Positions 7,825 through 16,111 of a DNA stretch of 64,000 nucleotides are shown in pieces; the stretch's first letter is position 1, and every line of letters begins with the position of its first letter. The stretch comes from an uncultured Candidatus Melainabacteria bacterium (GTDB lineage Bacteria > Cyanobacteriota > Vampirovibrionia > Gastranaerophilales > Gastranaerophilaceae). The stretch spans positions 186,001 to 250,000 of the forward strand of contig CAKUTH010000004.1 in the NCBI GenBank assembly GCA_934691935.1, given 5' to 3'. A program made the position numbers and the translations under genes. The notes under the pieces are model-generated. The model ran no database searches, had not been told where the DNA came from, and saw only the letters and a list, made by a program, of their open reading frames with translations.

Positions 7825-8253
7825 ATGGCTAAAAAAGTAGTAGGAAAAATTAAACTTCAAATTGAAGCTGGCAAAGCAAATCCATCACCACCAGTTGGTC
7901 CTGCGTTAGGTCAACACGGTGTAAACATTATGGATTTTTGTAAGCAGTTTAATGCTAAAACAGAATCTCAAGCTGGTTATATTATTCCAGTAATTATTGA
8001 TGTTTACGAAGATAGAAGTTTCTCATTCGTAATTAAATCACCTCCAGCACCAGTTCTTATTAAAAAAGCATTAAATATTCCAAAAGGTTCAGCAGTTCCT
8101 AACAAAGACAAAGTTGGTGAAATTACTGAAGCACAATTGGAAGAAATTGCTAAAACAAAAATGAACGACTTGAATGCAACAACTATGGAATCTGCAGTTA
8201 AGATGATTAAAGGTTCTTGCAGAGCAATGGGTGTTACAGTAAAAGAAGGTTAG
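7825..8253 (+). CDS. rplK: 50S ribosomal protein L11
   Basis: 142 residues, standard length. Starts MAKKVVGKIKLQIEAGKANP then PPVGPALGQHGVNIMDFCKQFN, the L11 signature, and ends KMIKGSCRAMGVTVKEG. L11 forms the stalk base of the large subunit. RBS AAAAGGAGAACAAA precedes the ATG. A TAAG-word hairpin separates it from rplA by 134 bases, so the usual tight rplK-rplA spacing is interrupted. Confidence 0.97.
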   Translation: MAKKVVGKIKLQIEAGKANPSPPVGPALGQHGVNIMDFCKQFNAKTESQAGYIIPVIIDVYEDRSFSFVIKSPPAPVLIKKALNIPKGSAVPNKDKVGEITEAQLEEIAKTKMNDLNATTMESAVKMIKGSCRAMGVTVKEG

Positions 8254-8261
8254 ATGGAAGG

Positions 8262-8350
8262 ACGCAAAGGTGAGTAGGTAAGGAAGTAAGAAAGTGAGTA
8301 AGAAAAATTTTCAAAACTCTTACTGACCCGATTACATGCTAACTTACTGG
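8262..8350. repeat. TAAG-word inverted array between rplK and rplA
   Basis: GTGAGTAGGTAAGGAAGTAAG-type words are followed, after an AT-rich centre, by complementary words (TCTTACTGACC...TAACTTACTGG). It folds as an imperfect hairpin inside an r-protein operon. Confidence 0.65.
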
Positions 8351-8387
8351 CATTAAGTCCGCTAATACCACGAAAGGATTAAAAATA

Positions 8388-9113
8388 ATGAGTAAATTAA
8401 CTAAAAAACAAAAGAAAATGCAGGAAATGTTGGAAGGGTTCGCTCAACCAGCAACTGCAGTTGATTCTATTAAAAAATTAAAAGAAATCTCAAAAGAGCT
8501 TTCTAAGTTCAACGAAACTGTAGAATGCCACATGAGATTAGGTATTGACGTTCGTCAAGCAGACCAACAAATCAGATCTACAGTTGTATTGCCAGCAGGT
8601 CTTGGTAAAACTGTTAGAGTTTGTGTTATTGCAAAAGGTGCAAAAGCTACTGAAGCTAAAGATGCTGGTGCAGATTTTGCAGGCGCAGAAGAAATTATTG
8701 ATAAAATTTCTGGCGGTTGGTTTGAATTCGATACATTGATTGCTACACCTGATTGTATGGGTATGTTGGGTAAATTGGGTCGTGTATTAGGACCTAAAGG
8801 TTTGATGCCAAACCCAAAAACTGGTACAGTTACTATGGACGTTGCAAAAGCTGTATCTGATGCTAAAGCTGGTAAAGTTGAGTACAGAGCTGACAAGCAA
8901 GGTATGATTCACTGTCCAGTAGGCAAAATCGAATTTACAGAAGAAGATTTGTTGAAAAACTACGCAACATTGGCTGATGCAGTTTTGAGAGCAAAACCAG
9001 CTTCTGCAAAAGGTACATTTGTAAAATCAATTTACCTATCAACAACAATGGGTCCTGGAATTAAACTTGATCCTAAAAACTTCGCTGCTGAAGTAAAAGA
9101 ATTGATGGCGTAA
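8388..9113 (+). CDS. rplA: 50S ribosomal protein L1
   Basis: 241 residues. Motifs of L1: ETVECHMRLGIDVRQADQQIRSTV, CMGMLGKLGRVLGPKGLMPNPKTGTV, KAGKVEYRADKQGMIHCPVGK. L1 binds 23S rRNA at the exit-site stalk and represses its own operon. RBS GAAAGGATTAAAAATA lies before the ATG. rplJ, rplL and rpoB do not follow; a terminator ends the unit, so the stalk genes must be elsewhere. Confidence 0.97.
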   Translation: MSKLTKKQKKMQEMLEGFAQPATAVDSIKKLKEISKELSKFNETVECHMRLGIDVRQADQQIRSTVVLPAGLGKTVRVCVIAKGAKATEAKDAGADFAGAEEIIDKISGGWFEFDTLIATPDCMGMLGKLGRVLGPKGLMPNPKTGTVTMDVAKAVSDAKAGKVEYRADKQGMIHCPVGKIEFTEEDLLKNYATLADAVLRAKPASAKGTFVKSIYLSTTMGPGIKLDPKNFAAEVKELMA

Positions 9114-9132
9114 GTAAATTTATAAAAAATGT

Positions 9133-9162
9133 AAAAAACACTCCGTAAGGGGTGTTTTTTTT
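9133..9162 (+). terminator. Rho-independent terminator after rplA
   Basis: Arms AAAAAACACTCC and GGGGTGTTTTTT, loop GTAA, followed by more T. 19 bases after the rplA stop. Confidence 0.9.
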
Positions 9163-9211
9163 ATTTAAAATAGGGTAATATAATAATAGAGATGAAACAT
9201 GAGGATTTTTT

Positions 9212-9910
9212 ATGAGTTTTGTTGAAATTAATTTTAGAGTTTTTCGTGCAAAGTCAGCTTTTACCTTAGCTGAAGTTTTGATTACTCTAGGTATTATCGG
9301 TGTTGTTGCAGCGATGACTATGCCTGTGCTTATTCAAAATTACAAAAAGCATGTTTATGTAGAACAATTAAAAACTACAGTAAGCGTTTTAAACCAAGCT
9401 GTGAAGCATTATATGGCTGACGAGGGTGTTGACGATTTGAAAAATTCCAGTATGAGTGGTAATTCTGATGAGTTGAAGAAATTTGTTCATAAATATTTGA
9501 AAGTTGTAAATGATTGTAATGGCAAGTATTACGTTGAAGATGGCAAAAAATGCTTTGCAAAGTATTATAAAAACCAAAATAGTCCACATGCAATAAACAT
9601 GTCTAGTGGATGGTGGGAATGTAGTATTGTAGTCAATCTTGCAAATGGCGCTACTGTTTGTGGTGATATTGCAGATGCGCCAGATACTGAACCTATTCCT
9701 GATAGATACGCCTTTATATTTTTAGAGATTGATACAAATGGGCATAAAGGCCCTAATGAAATAAACAGGGACTTCTTTGCTATTTCGGTAGACAATAAAG
9801 GGATAATTTATGATCCTGTTTGGGTTGACGAAAAAAGATTTGATATTAACGATCATTATGGTGGAGCTGTTGGCAAAATTATGTCAGAAGGCTGGAAAAT
9901 GAATTATTAA
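9212..9910 (+). CDS. Type IV pilin-like protein (no poly-G leader)
   Basis: 232 residues. After a basic leader of about 16 residues, the prepilin motif AFTLAEVLITLGIIGVVAA is followed by the usual hydrophobic helix and an amphipathic continuation (IQNYKKHVYVEQLKTTVSVLNQAVKHYM). The globular part has Cys pairs (NDCNGKYY..KKCF; WWEC..ATVC) and the shared C-terminal motif DTNGHKGPNEINRDFFAI. Cleavage by a prepilin peptidase before FTLAE is expected from the family. RBS is weak (GAGGATTTTT, 10 bases). It lies alone between the rplA terminator and kdsA. Pilin versus pseudopilin cannot be told apart. Confidence 0.85.
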   Translation: MSFVEINFRVFRAKSAFTLAEVLITLGIIGVVAAMTMPVLIQNYKKHVYVEQLKTTVSVLNQAVKHYMADEGVDDLKNSSMSGNSDELKKFVHKYLKVVNDCNGKYYVEDGKKCFAKYYKNQNSPHAINMSSGWWECSIVVNLANGATVCGDIADAPDTEPIPDRYAFIFLEIDTNGHKGPNEINRDFFAISVDNKGIIYDPVWVDEKRFDINDHYGGAVGKIMSEGWKMNY

Positions 9911-9923
9911 TATTCAGAAAAAC

Positions 9924-9952
9924 TTGTATTTCAGCTATATTTTACTTATAAT
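9924..9952 (+). promoter_or_regulatory. kdsA promoter, leaderless geometry
   Basis: TTGTAT (9924-9929), 17-base spacer, TATAAT (9947-9952). The kdsA ATG starts 6 bases after the -10, where transcription should begin, and there is no Shine-Dalgarno sequence. Confidence 0.7.
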
Positions 9953-9958
9953 TTTTAT

Positions 9959-10777
9959 ATGGATATGAAAATTATAAAACTAAGAGATTTTGAGATTGGC
10001 GGTGATAAATTAACTATTTTGGCTGGGCCTTGTGCTGCCGAAAGTCAAGAAATTCTTGATGAAACCGCTGAAAAACTAAAAGAAATAACTACAAAACTTG
10101 GCATAAACTTTGTTTTTAAGTCATCTTTTGACAAGGCTAATCGTTCTTCTATCTATTCTTATAGAGGCCCAGGGCTTGAAAAAGGGCTTGAAATGCTTCA
10201 ATCGGTCAAGGATAAATTCGATTTGCCGATAGTAACAGACATTCACGTACCAGAGCAAGCAGAACCTGTTAGCAAAGTCGCGGATATTTTGCAAATTCCA
10301 GCGTTTTTGTGCAGACAAACTGATTTGCTAGTAGCTGCGGCTAAGACAGGTAAAATTGTTAATATTAAAAAAGGACAATTCTTAGCACCTGAGCAAATGG
10401 GTACGTTGGTTAAAAAAGTTGAAGAATGTGGAAATCATAATATTTTATTGACAGATAGAGGTTGTTCTTTTGGTTACAACAATTTGGTTGTAGATTTTAG
10501 AGCAGTTCCTATTATGCAGTCTTTTGGCTACCCTGTTGTGTTTGATGCTACACACAGTGTGCAACTTCCTGGAGCGCAAGGAACTTGTTCTGGCGGTGAT
10601 AGAAGATTTGTCCCAACTTTGGCAAAAGCTGCTGTGGCATCTGGTGCAAATGTCCTATTCTTTGAGGTTCACCCAGATCCTGACAAGGCGAAATGTGATG
10701 GCCCGAATATGATTCCGTTGGATAAAGCCGAAGATTTATTCAAGATTTGCAAAGATATTTTTGAATTGGTTCGGTAA
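9959..10777 (+). CDS. kdsA: 3-deoxy-8-phosphooctulonate (KDO-8-P) synthase
   Basis: 272 residues. Condenses arabinose-5-phosphate with PEP, the first committed step to Kdo of lipopolysaccharide. Motifs: LTILAGPCAAESQEI, FKSSFDKANRSS, RGPGLEKGLEML, FGYNNLVVDFRAVPIM, DATHSVQLPG and FFEVHPDPDKAKCDGPN. This argues for an LPS-type outer membrane. The mRNA is probably leaderless, since the ATG coincides with the expected transcription start. A second ATG two codons in could also serve. Confidence 0.95.
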   Translation: MDMKIIKLRDFEIGGDKLTILAGPCAAESQEILDETAEKLKEITTKLGINFVFKSSFDKANRSSIYSYRGPGLEKGLEMLQSVKDKFDLPIVTDIHVPEQAEPVSKVADILQIPAFLCRQTDLLVAAAKTGKIVNIKKGQFLAPEQMGTLVKKVEECGNHNILLTDRGCSFGYNNLVVDFRAVPIMQSFGYPVVFDATHSVQLPGAQGTCSGGDRRFVPTLAKAAVASGANVLFFEVHPDPDKAKCDGPNMIPLDKAEDLFKICKDIFELVR

Positions 10778-10823
10778 TTTATCTATTTTCTCCATTTAAG
10801 ATGTGAGGAAGAAAGTGTAAATA

Positions 10824-11441
10824 ATGATTATTAAACGATTTATAGCAGGTAGATTAGAAAATAATATATATCTTGTGGCTGATGAAAAATCAAGCGAAGC
10901 GGTTTTGATTGACGCAACACAAGATTTACCTGAAATACAAAAAGCCGTCAAAGATTTAGGTGTAAAGGTTAAATATATATTGTTAACTCATGGACATTTT
11001 GATCATATTTTGGGCTTGAATAGTTTAAAAAAATCATTGAATGCGCCAGCTGTAATTTGTAAAGATGATCTCGTTATTAGTGATAATATAAACGAATTTA
11101 CTCGTCTTTTTGGATTGCCAGATAGCGTTCCTCCAAAATATGATATGTACATAAAAGATGGCGATGAAATTCTTTTGGGTTCATATAAAATAAAAGTAAT
11201 TCACACCCCTGGGCACACGGAAGGCGGAGTTTGTTATCTGGTTGACGGCAAATTATTTTCGGGGGATACTTTATTTAGAGGAAGTGTTGGCAGAACCGAC
11301 CTTTTTGGTGGAAATTTCGACAAATTGTCTGACAGTATAAAAAATAAACTCTTTAAATTAGATGATAAAACCGAAGTTTTTCCAGGGCATGGCGATATGA
11401 CGACAATCGGATTTGAAAAAAAGTATAATGAAATAATATAA
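10824..11441 (+). CDS. Metallo-beta-lactamase-fold hydrolase (glyoxalase II-like)
   Basis: 205 residues. The zinc-binding signature is THGHFDHILGLN (HxHxDH), with further ligands in HTPGHTEGG and GDTLF and the final FPGHGDMTT. The size and the GRTDLFGG segment match the small YcbL/GloB-like group, often annotated as hydroxyacylglutathione hydrolase; a thioester or other substrate cannot be named. It sits 46 bases after kdsA on the same strand. The RBS is poor (GAGGAAG about 15 bases away). Confidence 0.8.
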   Translation: MIIKRFIAGRLENNIYLVADEKSSEAVLIDATQDLPEIQKAVKDLGVKVKYILLTHGHFDHILGLNSLKKSLNAPAVICKDDLVISDNINEFTRLFGLPDSVPPKYDMYIKDGDEILLGSYKIKVIHTPGHTEGGVCYLVDGKLFSGDTLFRGSVGRTDLFGGNFDKLSDSIKNKLFKLDDKTEVFPGHGDMTTIGFEKKYNEII

Positions 11442-11448
11442 ATAACAA

Positions 11449-11499
11449 GTCATTCTGAGGCTGTATGGAATGAGATTCTTCGCTAAAGCTCAGAATGAC
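11449..11499. repeat. 51-bp palindromic element with 11-bp perfect ends
   Basis: GTCATTCTGAG at 11449-11459 and its exact complement CTCAGAATGAC at 11489-11499 flank a 29-base core containing GATTCTTCGC. It lies between the MBL gene and pheS and is followed by a partial second copy (CCGAAGAATCTCAT). Same family as the element inside folP at 16934-16983. Confidence 0.8.
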
Positions 11500-11535
11500 A
11501 AAAAGCCGAAGAATCTCATAAATTTAGGTAGAAAT

Positions 11536-12570
11536 ATGAAGGAACAATTAGAAAAAATTTATGCAAACGCATCAGAAGATATTCAAAAAGTTTCAACTAT
11601 GGCAGAATTAGATGAAATTCGCGGTAAATATTTGAGCAGAAAAGGTGAATTTAATGAAATTAAAAAGAACTTAAAAAACCTTTCTGATGAAGATAAAAGA
11701 GTTGTTGGGGCTTTGGCCAACGAAATTACTCAAAAACTTGAAACAGCATTGAGCTTGAAGCATGATGAATTTTATAAAAAAGAATTAAATGAAAAATTAA
11801 AACAAGAAAAAATAGACATCACTCTCCCTGGAAAATTCACTCCGCATGGTAGAGAGCATCTTTTGACTTCAACTACAAATGAAATAGTTTCAATATTTCA
11901 AAATTTAGGATTTTCTGTAGTTCCTAAGGAAAATTCGCCAGAAGTTGAAACGGAATATTATAATTTTGATGCATTGAATGTTCCAAAAGATCACCCAGCG
12001 CGTGATGTTCAGGATACTTTCTACACTGAATTGGCGCAAAATGTCGTATTGCGTAGCCAAACTTCAGGTGCTCAAATTCACTCTATGGAAGGCAAAAACC
12101 CGCCAATTAGGGTAATTGCTCCTGGTAGAGTTTACAGAAACGAAAATATTAACGCTCGTAAAAACAATTTCTTCCATCAAATTGAAGGTTTGTATGTTGA
12201 TAAAAACGTTACTTTTGGTGATTTGAAGGGTGTTTTAAACGAATTTATCAGAATATATTTTGGTGCAAGCCGACCAACTCGTTTTAGAAGCAGTTTCTTC
12301 CCGTTTACAGAGCCTTCTGCAGAAGTTGATGTTCAGTGTATTATGTGTGAAGGTAAAGGTTGCAGAACTTGTTCTGGTACTGGCTGGTTAGAGGTTTTGG
12401 GCTGTGGTATGGTTGACCCTAATGTACTCAAAGGTGTTGGTATTGACCCAGATGTATACACAGGTTTTGCTTTTGGTATGGGTGTCGAACGCTTGGCAAT
12501 GTTAAAATATGCAGTTGATGACATCAGGTTGTTCTTCAATAACGACGAAAGATTTTTAAAACAGTTCTAA
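11536..12570 (+). CDS. pheS: Phenylalanyl-tRNA synthetase alpha subunit
   Basis: 344 residues from ATG 11536. The N-terminal coiled-coil (MKEQLEKIYANASEDIQKV) is followed by the class II catalytic core: HPARDVQDTFYTE (motif 2 area), VLRSQTSGAQIHSM, IAPGRVYRNENINARKNNFFHQIEG and the motif 3 segment FAFGMGVERLAMLKY. The core holds a Cys cluster (CIMCEGKGCRTCSGTGW) common in this family. An upstream in-frame start at 11470 lies within the repeat and would add 22 repeat-derived residues; AGGT before 11536 and the family N-terminus favour the chosen start. No pheT follows. Confidence 0.95.
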   Translation: MKEQLEKIYANASEDIQKVSTMAELDEIRGKYLSRKGEFNEIKKNLKNLSDEDKRVVGALANEITQKLETALSLKHDEFYKKELNEKLKQEKIDITLPGKFTPHGREHLLTSTTNEIVSIFQNLGFSVVPKENSPEVETEYYNFDALNVPKDHPARDVQDTFYTELAQNVVLRSQTSGAQIHSMEGKNPPIRVIAPGRVYRNENINARKNNFFHQIEGLYVDKNVTFGDLKGVLNEFIRIYFGASRPTRFRSSFFPFTEPSAEVDVQCIMCEGKGCRTCSGTGWLEVLGCGMVDPNVLKGVGIDPDVYTGFAFGMGVERLAMLKYAVDDIRLFFNNDERFLKQF

Positions 12571-12576
12571 AAAATA

Positions 12577-12603
12577 AAAACCGACCTATTAAAGGTCGGT
12601 TTT
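12577..12603. terminator. Bidirectional terminator between pheS and a convergent pilin gene
   Basis: Arms AAAACCGACCT and AGGTCGGTTTT around ATTAA, with A-run on one side and T-run on the other, so it works for both convergent genes. Its last bases touch the stop of the minus-strand pilin gene. Confidence 0.85.
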
Positions 12604-13390
12604 ATTTTAGTGTTTTCCAGTACGGTTTAGTTTCGTCATCTGGGTTAATATCGTTTAGAGCATAGTATGCGCAACCAGCTCCATTTCCTTTTTGACTTGA
12701 TTTTGTAGAACAAGGCATGCCTGCATTAAAACTGAACTGCATGTTTTCAAGTTCTTCATCTGTATATAATTTCTCCATTTTTCTTGGTGTTAATACATCT
12801 TTATCGTTAATAGTGAAATAAAATATGTCGTATCCGAGTCTATTCGGTCTTTTGGTTCCATTAACGTCTACCGAAATGTTTATTTGCCACGCATTTATAT
12901 AAATTCCAATGCACATTCCGTTAGCCATAAGGGTTTGTGGCTTGTCGTCAAAATTCATAAGAGATGTGTATGAATTTTGAGTATTGGTAAAATTTCTAAT
13001 AGGATTTGGGTAATAGCATTTTCCAACATTTTTAATTTGTGAATATTGGAAAAATTTGTCATAAAACTCCGAAGCCATATAATAGCCATCATTTTCGTTG
13101 TATGCTCTATATCTAATTCTTATGCCGTCGCCATCTTCCATTTTAAAATTCAAAATTGCTTGCGAAATCACAGAGTAGGCACTTTTCAAGCCAACCTGTA
13201 ATTCTTTCTTTTGAATATTATTTACAACACTTCCAATTGTCAAAGCGGCGACAACGCCAATAATACCGAGTGTGATTAAAACCTCTGCAAGAGTGAAAGC
13301 TACTCGTTTACCACCCACAGATAGGGTTAAAACCATTGTTCTGTGCGGGCTTTGGGTTTCTGTAATGCTCATTTCTTTGATTGATTCCAT
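12602..13390 (-). CDS. Type IV pilin-like protein (no poly-G leader)
   Basis: 262 residues. A 31-residue pre-sequence ends in GGKR; the prepilin motif AFTLAEVLITLGIIGVVAA follows, then a helix leading to QVGLKSAYSVISQAILNFKM. The C-terminal half has the shared DVNGTKRPNRLGYDIFYFTI motif and Cys pairs. The promoter at 13397-13425 predicts transcription starting at the ATG. The nearest GGTAAACGA...GCTTTCACT DNA also occurs before the second AFTLAE of the pilin at 39.4 kb, hinting at exchange of 5' modules between pilin genes. Confidence 0.85.
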   Translation of the reverse strand: MESIKEMSITETQSPHRTMVLTLSVGGKRVAFTLAEVLITLGIIGVVAALTIGSVVNNIQKKELQVGLKSAYSVISQAILNFKMEDGDGIRIRYRAYNENDGYYMASEFYDKFFQYSQIKNVGKCYYPNPIRNFTNTQNSYTSLMNFDDKPQTLMANGMCIGIYINAWQINISVDVNGTKRPNRLGYDIFYFTINDKDVLTPRKMEKLYTDEELENMQFSFNAGMPCSTKSSQKGNGAGCAYYALNDINPDDETKPYWKTLK

Positions 13391-13396
13391 ACATTT

Positions 13397-13425
13397 ATTA
13401 TAATAAATTATTGAAAAATTTTCAA
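13397..13425 (-). promoter_or_regulatory. Promoter of the 13.4-kb pilin gene, leaderless geometry
   Basis: On the minus strand TTGAAA (13425-13420), 17-base spacer, TATAAT (13402-13397), then 6 bases to the ATG at 13390. No ribosome binding site is present. Confidence 0.75.
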
Positions 13426-13429
13426 TAGT

Positions 13430-14488
13430 TTATTGTACAACCTTGTGCAAACCGTGCGGTTTGTCGACGTTTCTGCCAAGTGCAGTCGCAATTTCTAATG
13501 CCAAAAGCTGACAAATTACCACAAGACAGAAGGATTTTACAATTTCACTTTCGCAATTTATGTCAAGATTATATTTTGTATGAATTTTTTCGTTTGAACA
13601 ACCAATGATTGATAATGGCGGGTTGTAGTCCTCGGCAATTTTGTTCAAATTTTTAATCGCAGTATAACTCAATTCGTTTACGGAAATGTGAACCATAGCT
13701 GGTTTGTTGTTCAAAATAGCTACGTGTCCGTGCATAAATTCACCCAAAATGTTTGAATAAACGTTGATATAAGATGTTTCTTTAATCTTTAATGACGCTT
13801 CTTTGGCGATTGCATAAGAAATTCCGTCGGCTGTAATAACGATATTTTTGTATTTGGCTAAGAATTTAGCCATCTCTTTTATTTCTGGATAAAGTGCGTA
13901 TGTTTTTTCAATATATTCAGGCAAAGTTTTTAGAGCATTTATGTAATGAGAAATATCTATACTCTTGTGTGATGCATATTTTAGAACAAGTAATGTACAA
14001 CAAAGCATTTGCGTTGTAAGAGATTTTGTCGCTGCGATGCTTTTTTCCTCGCCAGCACAACAGTCTATTTGAAAATCAGAGGCTTCCCAGATTGTAGAGC
14101 CTTTTTTGTTGGTTATGCAAAGAGTACGCATTCCATATTCTTTTGCTTTTTTTAATGCCGAATTTGTGTCAGAGGTTTCGCCAGATTGGGTAATGAAAAC
14201 GTACAAAATGTCACTATCGTGTGGCACTGCAGCTTTTAGAAGAAATTCACTTGAATAAATTGCTCTAGCTTCAATGCCTGCAACATTTCCAAATAAATCT
14301 GCTGAAAATCTTGCGCAATGATAAGATGAGCCACTTGCAACAAAAATAACTTTTTGAATGTCGGTTGGGATGTCAAACAAAATATAGTTGTTGTCGTTTA
14401 CATGAGTGTTCAGCAAATTCTTTAAAACTTCTGATTGCTCAAAAATTTCAGTTTCCATGCTTGTAGTTTTGTGCGAATTGAATAGCAA
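13430..14488 (-). CDS. SIS-domain sugar isomerase (GlmS isomerase-domain-like)
   Basis: 352 residues with two SIS domains and no glutaminase domain. First SIS: VIFVASGSSYHCARFSADL and FITQSGETSDT; the SIAATKSLTTQ segment is the sugar-phosphate loop. The second carries KIKETSYINVYSNILGEFMHGH, and the tail ALGRNVDKPHGLHKVVQ imitates the end of GlmS. It may isomerise or deaminate an amino-sugar phosphate, or need a separate amidotransferase. Start TTG 14488 has GAGGAGGGG upstream; ATG 14458 (METEIFEQ) is the alternative. It is 57 bases downstream of gatB on the same strand. Confidence 0.8.
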   Translation of the reverse strand: MLFNSHKTTSMETEIFEQSEVLKNLLNTHVNDNNYILFDIPTDIQKVIFVASGSSYHCARFSADLFGNVAGIEARAIYSSEFLLKAAVPHDSDILYVFITQSGETSDTNSALKKAKEYGMRTLCITNKKGSTIWEASDFQIDCCAGEEKSIAATKSLTTQMLCCTLLVLKYASHKSIDISHYINALKTLPEYIEKTYALYPEIKEMAKFLAKYKNIVITADGISYAIAKEASLKIKETSYINVYSNILGEFMHGHVAILNNKPAMVHISVNELSYTAIKNLNKIAEDYNPPLSIIGCSNEKIHTKYNLDINCESEIVKSFCLVVICQLLALEIATALGRNVDKPHGLHKVVQ

Positions 14489-14490
14489 TA

Positions 14491-14534
14491 CCCCTCCTCG
14501 AAATCAAAGATTTCGGTCCTCCCTCAAGGGGAGG
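14491..14534. repeat. Small palindromic repeat between gatB and the SIS gene
   Basis: CGAAATC/GATTTCG hairpin joined to CCTCCCTCAAGGGGAGG. A similar design (CTGGAAATT/AATTTCCA plus an A/T-rich bracket) stands before the radical SAM gene at 20551-20605, and a related CGAAATC...GATTTCG hairpin is at 27108-27125. Confidence 0.5.
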
Positions 14535-14545
14535 ACATAAAACTT

Positions 14546-15988
14546 TTATCCTAAAATTTCTTTCAAAATGTCGTTTACAGCTTTAGGGTTAGCTCTGCCT
14601 TTTGTTTCTTTCATTACTTGTCCAACGAAGAAACCTAAAAGTTGTACTTTACCGTTTTTGTATGCTGAAACTTGGTTTGGATTAGCATCTACAACTTTTT
14701 GTACAATTTCTTTGATAGCGCTGGTGTCGGAAATTTGGCTTAAACCGCGTTTTTCAACGATTTCTGATGCTTTTGTTCCATCTTTCATCATATCAATAAT
14801 AATTTGTTTGCCGATGTTGTTTGAAATTGTATTTTTTTCAATCAAAGCAATCAATTCGGCTAGATTTTCAGGAGTTAATTTTGTATCAGTAATTTCGATA
14901 TGATCTTCTTTTAAATATGCTGCGATTTCGCCCATAATAAAGTTTACGGCGATTTTTGCAGAAGCTCCAGTTTTCAAAACTTCATCAAAGAACAAAGCCA
15001 AGCCCATTTGTTCAACGATTACAGATGCGTCGTATTCGCTTAAACCTAAAGACATATAGCGTTCACGTTTTGCTTGAGGAAGTTCTGGCATTTTTTCTTT
15101 TATTTCTTGAACCCATTCTCTAGAAATTTTTAATGGCATCAAATCAGGTTCTGGGAAATATCTATAATCGTGAGCGTCTTCTTTACCTCTCATAGAACGA
15201 GTTTCACGAGAATTGTCATCCCAAAGTCTTGTTTCTTGAACTACTTTGCCACCTTCTTCAACGATTTCGATTTGTCTGTCAATTTCGTATTCGATTGCTC
15301 TTTGTAGTGCTGAGAAGCTGTTTACGTTTTTAATTTCAGCACGTGTACCAAATTCTTTAGAGCCTTTTGGCATAATAGAAATGTTTGCGTCGCATCTCAT
15401 AGAACCTTCTTCCAAGTTGCCGTCGCAAACCCCGATGTAACGTACGATATTGCGTAATTCTTCCATGTAATTTTTAGCTTCTTCAGATGAGCGCATATCA
15501 GGTTCTGATACAATTTCCAAAAGAGGAGTTCCAGCTCTGTTCAAGTCAACTAGTGAATATGAAGAACCAGCAAGCCCGTCAGCTCCTGCGTGAACTAATT
15601 TCCCAGCATCTTCTTCTAAGTGAGCTCTTGTGATACCTATTCTTTTGCCTTTAACGTCTAAATATCCGTTTACGCAAATAGGTTCATCGTATTGTGAAAT
15701 CTGATAACCTTTTGGAAGGTCTGGATAAAAATATTGTTTTCTGTCGAATTTACATCTTTCAGGGATTTCGCAGTTCAAAGCTAATCCAGTCAAAATTCCC
15801 ATATTAACACATTCTTTGTTAAGTACAGGTAAAACTCCAGGCATCCCCAAAGTGATAGGGCTAGTTTCAGAGTTTGGTTCTTTCCCGAATTCGCAACCGT
15901 CTGGCGCAAAAATCTTTGATTTGGTTTTTAATTGAGCGTGTACTTCCAAACCGATTACAACTTCATATTTATCTCTCAAGTCTTCCAT
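14546..15988 (-). CDS. gatB: Asp/Glu-tRNA(Asn/Gln) amidotransferase subunit B
   Basis: 480 residues, full length. Motifs: VVIGLEVHAQLKTKSKIF, TLGMPGVLPVLN, FDRKQYFYPDLPKGYQISQYD, RAHLEEDAGKL, DLNRAGTPLLEIVSEPDM and the C-terminal YqeY-like tail. GatB activates the tRNA-bound Glu or Asp in the GatCAB complex, which suggests no direct glutaminyl-tRNA synthetase and fits the single gltX nearby. RBS AAAGGAGAAAATA precedes the ATG. gatA and gatC are not in the window. Confidence 0.96.
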   Translation of the reverse strand: MEDLRDKYEVVIGLEVHAQLKTKSKIFAPDGCEFGKEPNSETSPITLGMPGVLPVLNKECVNMGILTGLALNCEIPERCKFDRKQYFYPDLPKGYQISQYDEPICVNGYLDVKGKRIGITRAHLEEDAGKLVHAGADGLAGSSYSLVDLNRAGTPLLEIVSEPDMRSSEEAKNYMEELRNIVRYIGVCDGNLEEGSMRCDANISIMPKGSKEFGTRAEIKNVNSFSALQRAIEYEIDRQIEIVEEGGKVVQETRLWDDNSRETRSMRGKEDAHDYRYFPEPDLMPLKISREWVQEIKEKMPELPQAKRERYMSLGLSEYDASVIVEQMGLALFFDEVLKTGASAKIAVNFIMGEIAAYLKEDHIEITDTKLTPENLAELIALIEKNTISNNIGKQIIIDMMKDGTKASEIVEKRGLSQISDTSAIKEIVQKVVDANPNQVSAYKNGKVQLLGFFVGQVMKETKGRANPKAVNDILKEILG

Positions 15989-16009
15989 TATTTTCTCCTT
16001 TTTTCAATA

Positions 16010-16105
16010 AGATACTAGGATAGTAAGGCACTAAGATACTAAGTCTTTTCGGTCGGCATGCCGACGAAATGTCTTAGAGCCTTAGTGCCCTAGTAACTTA
16101 GTAAC
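16010..16105. repeat. TAAG-word long hairpin between folP and gatB
   Basis: GATACTAGG, GGCACTAAGATACTAAG words on the left are answered by CTTAGAGCCTTAGTGCCCTAG on the right; the tip is the 14-base perfect palindrome GTCGGCATGCCGAC. Same family as the arrays at 6553, 8262, 22725, 24556, 27236 and 38698. Confidence 0.75.
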
Positions 16106-16111
16106 TTCATT

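Noticed and set aside
10956..11530. T-box or attenuator before pheS
   Set aside because: No specifier loop or antiterminator pairing seen; the segment is the MBL gene end and a palindromic repeat.
11470..11535. Longer N-terminus for pheS
   Set aside because: The added 22 residues come from the palindromic repeat, while the family N-terminus starts at 11536.
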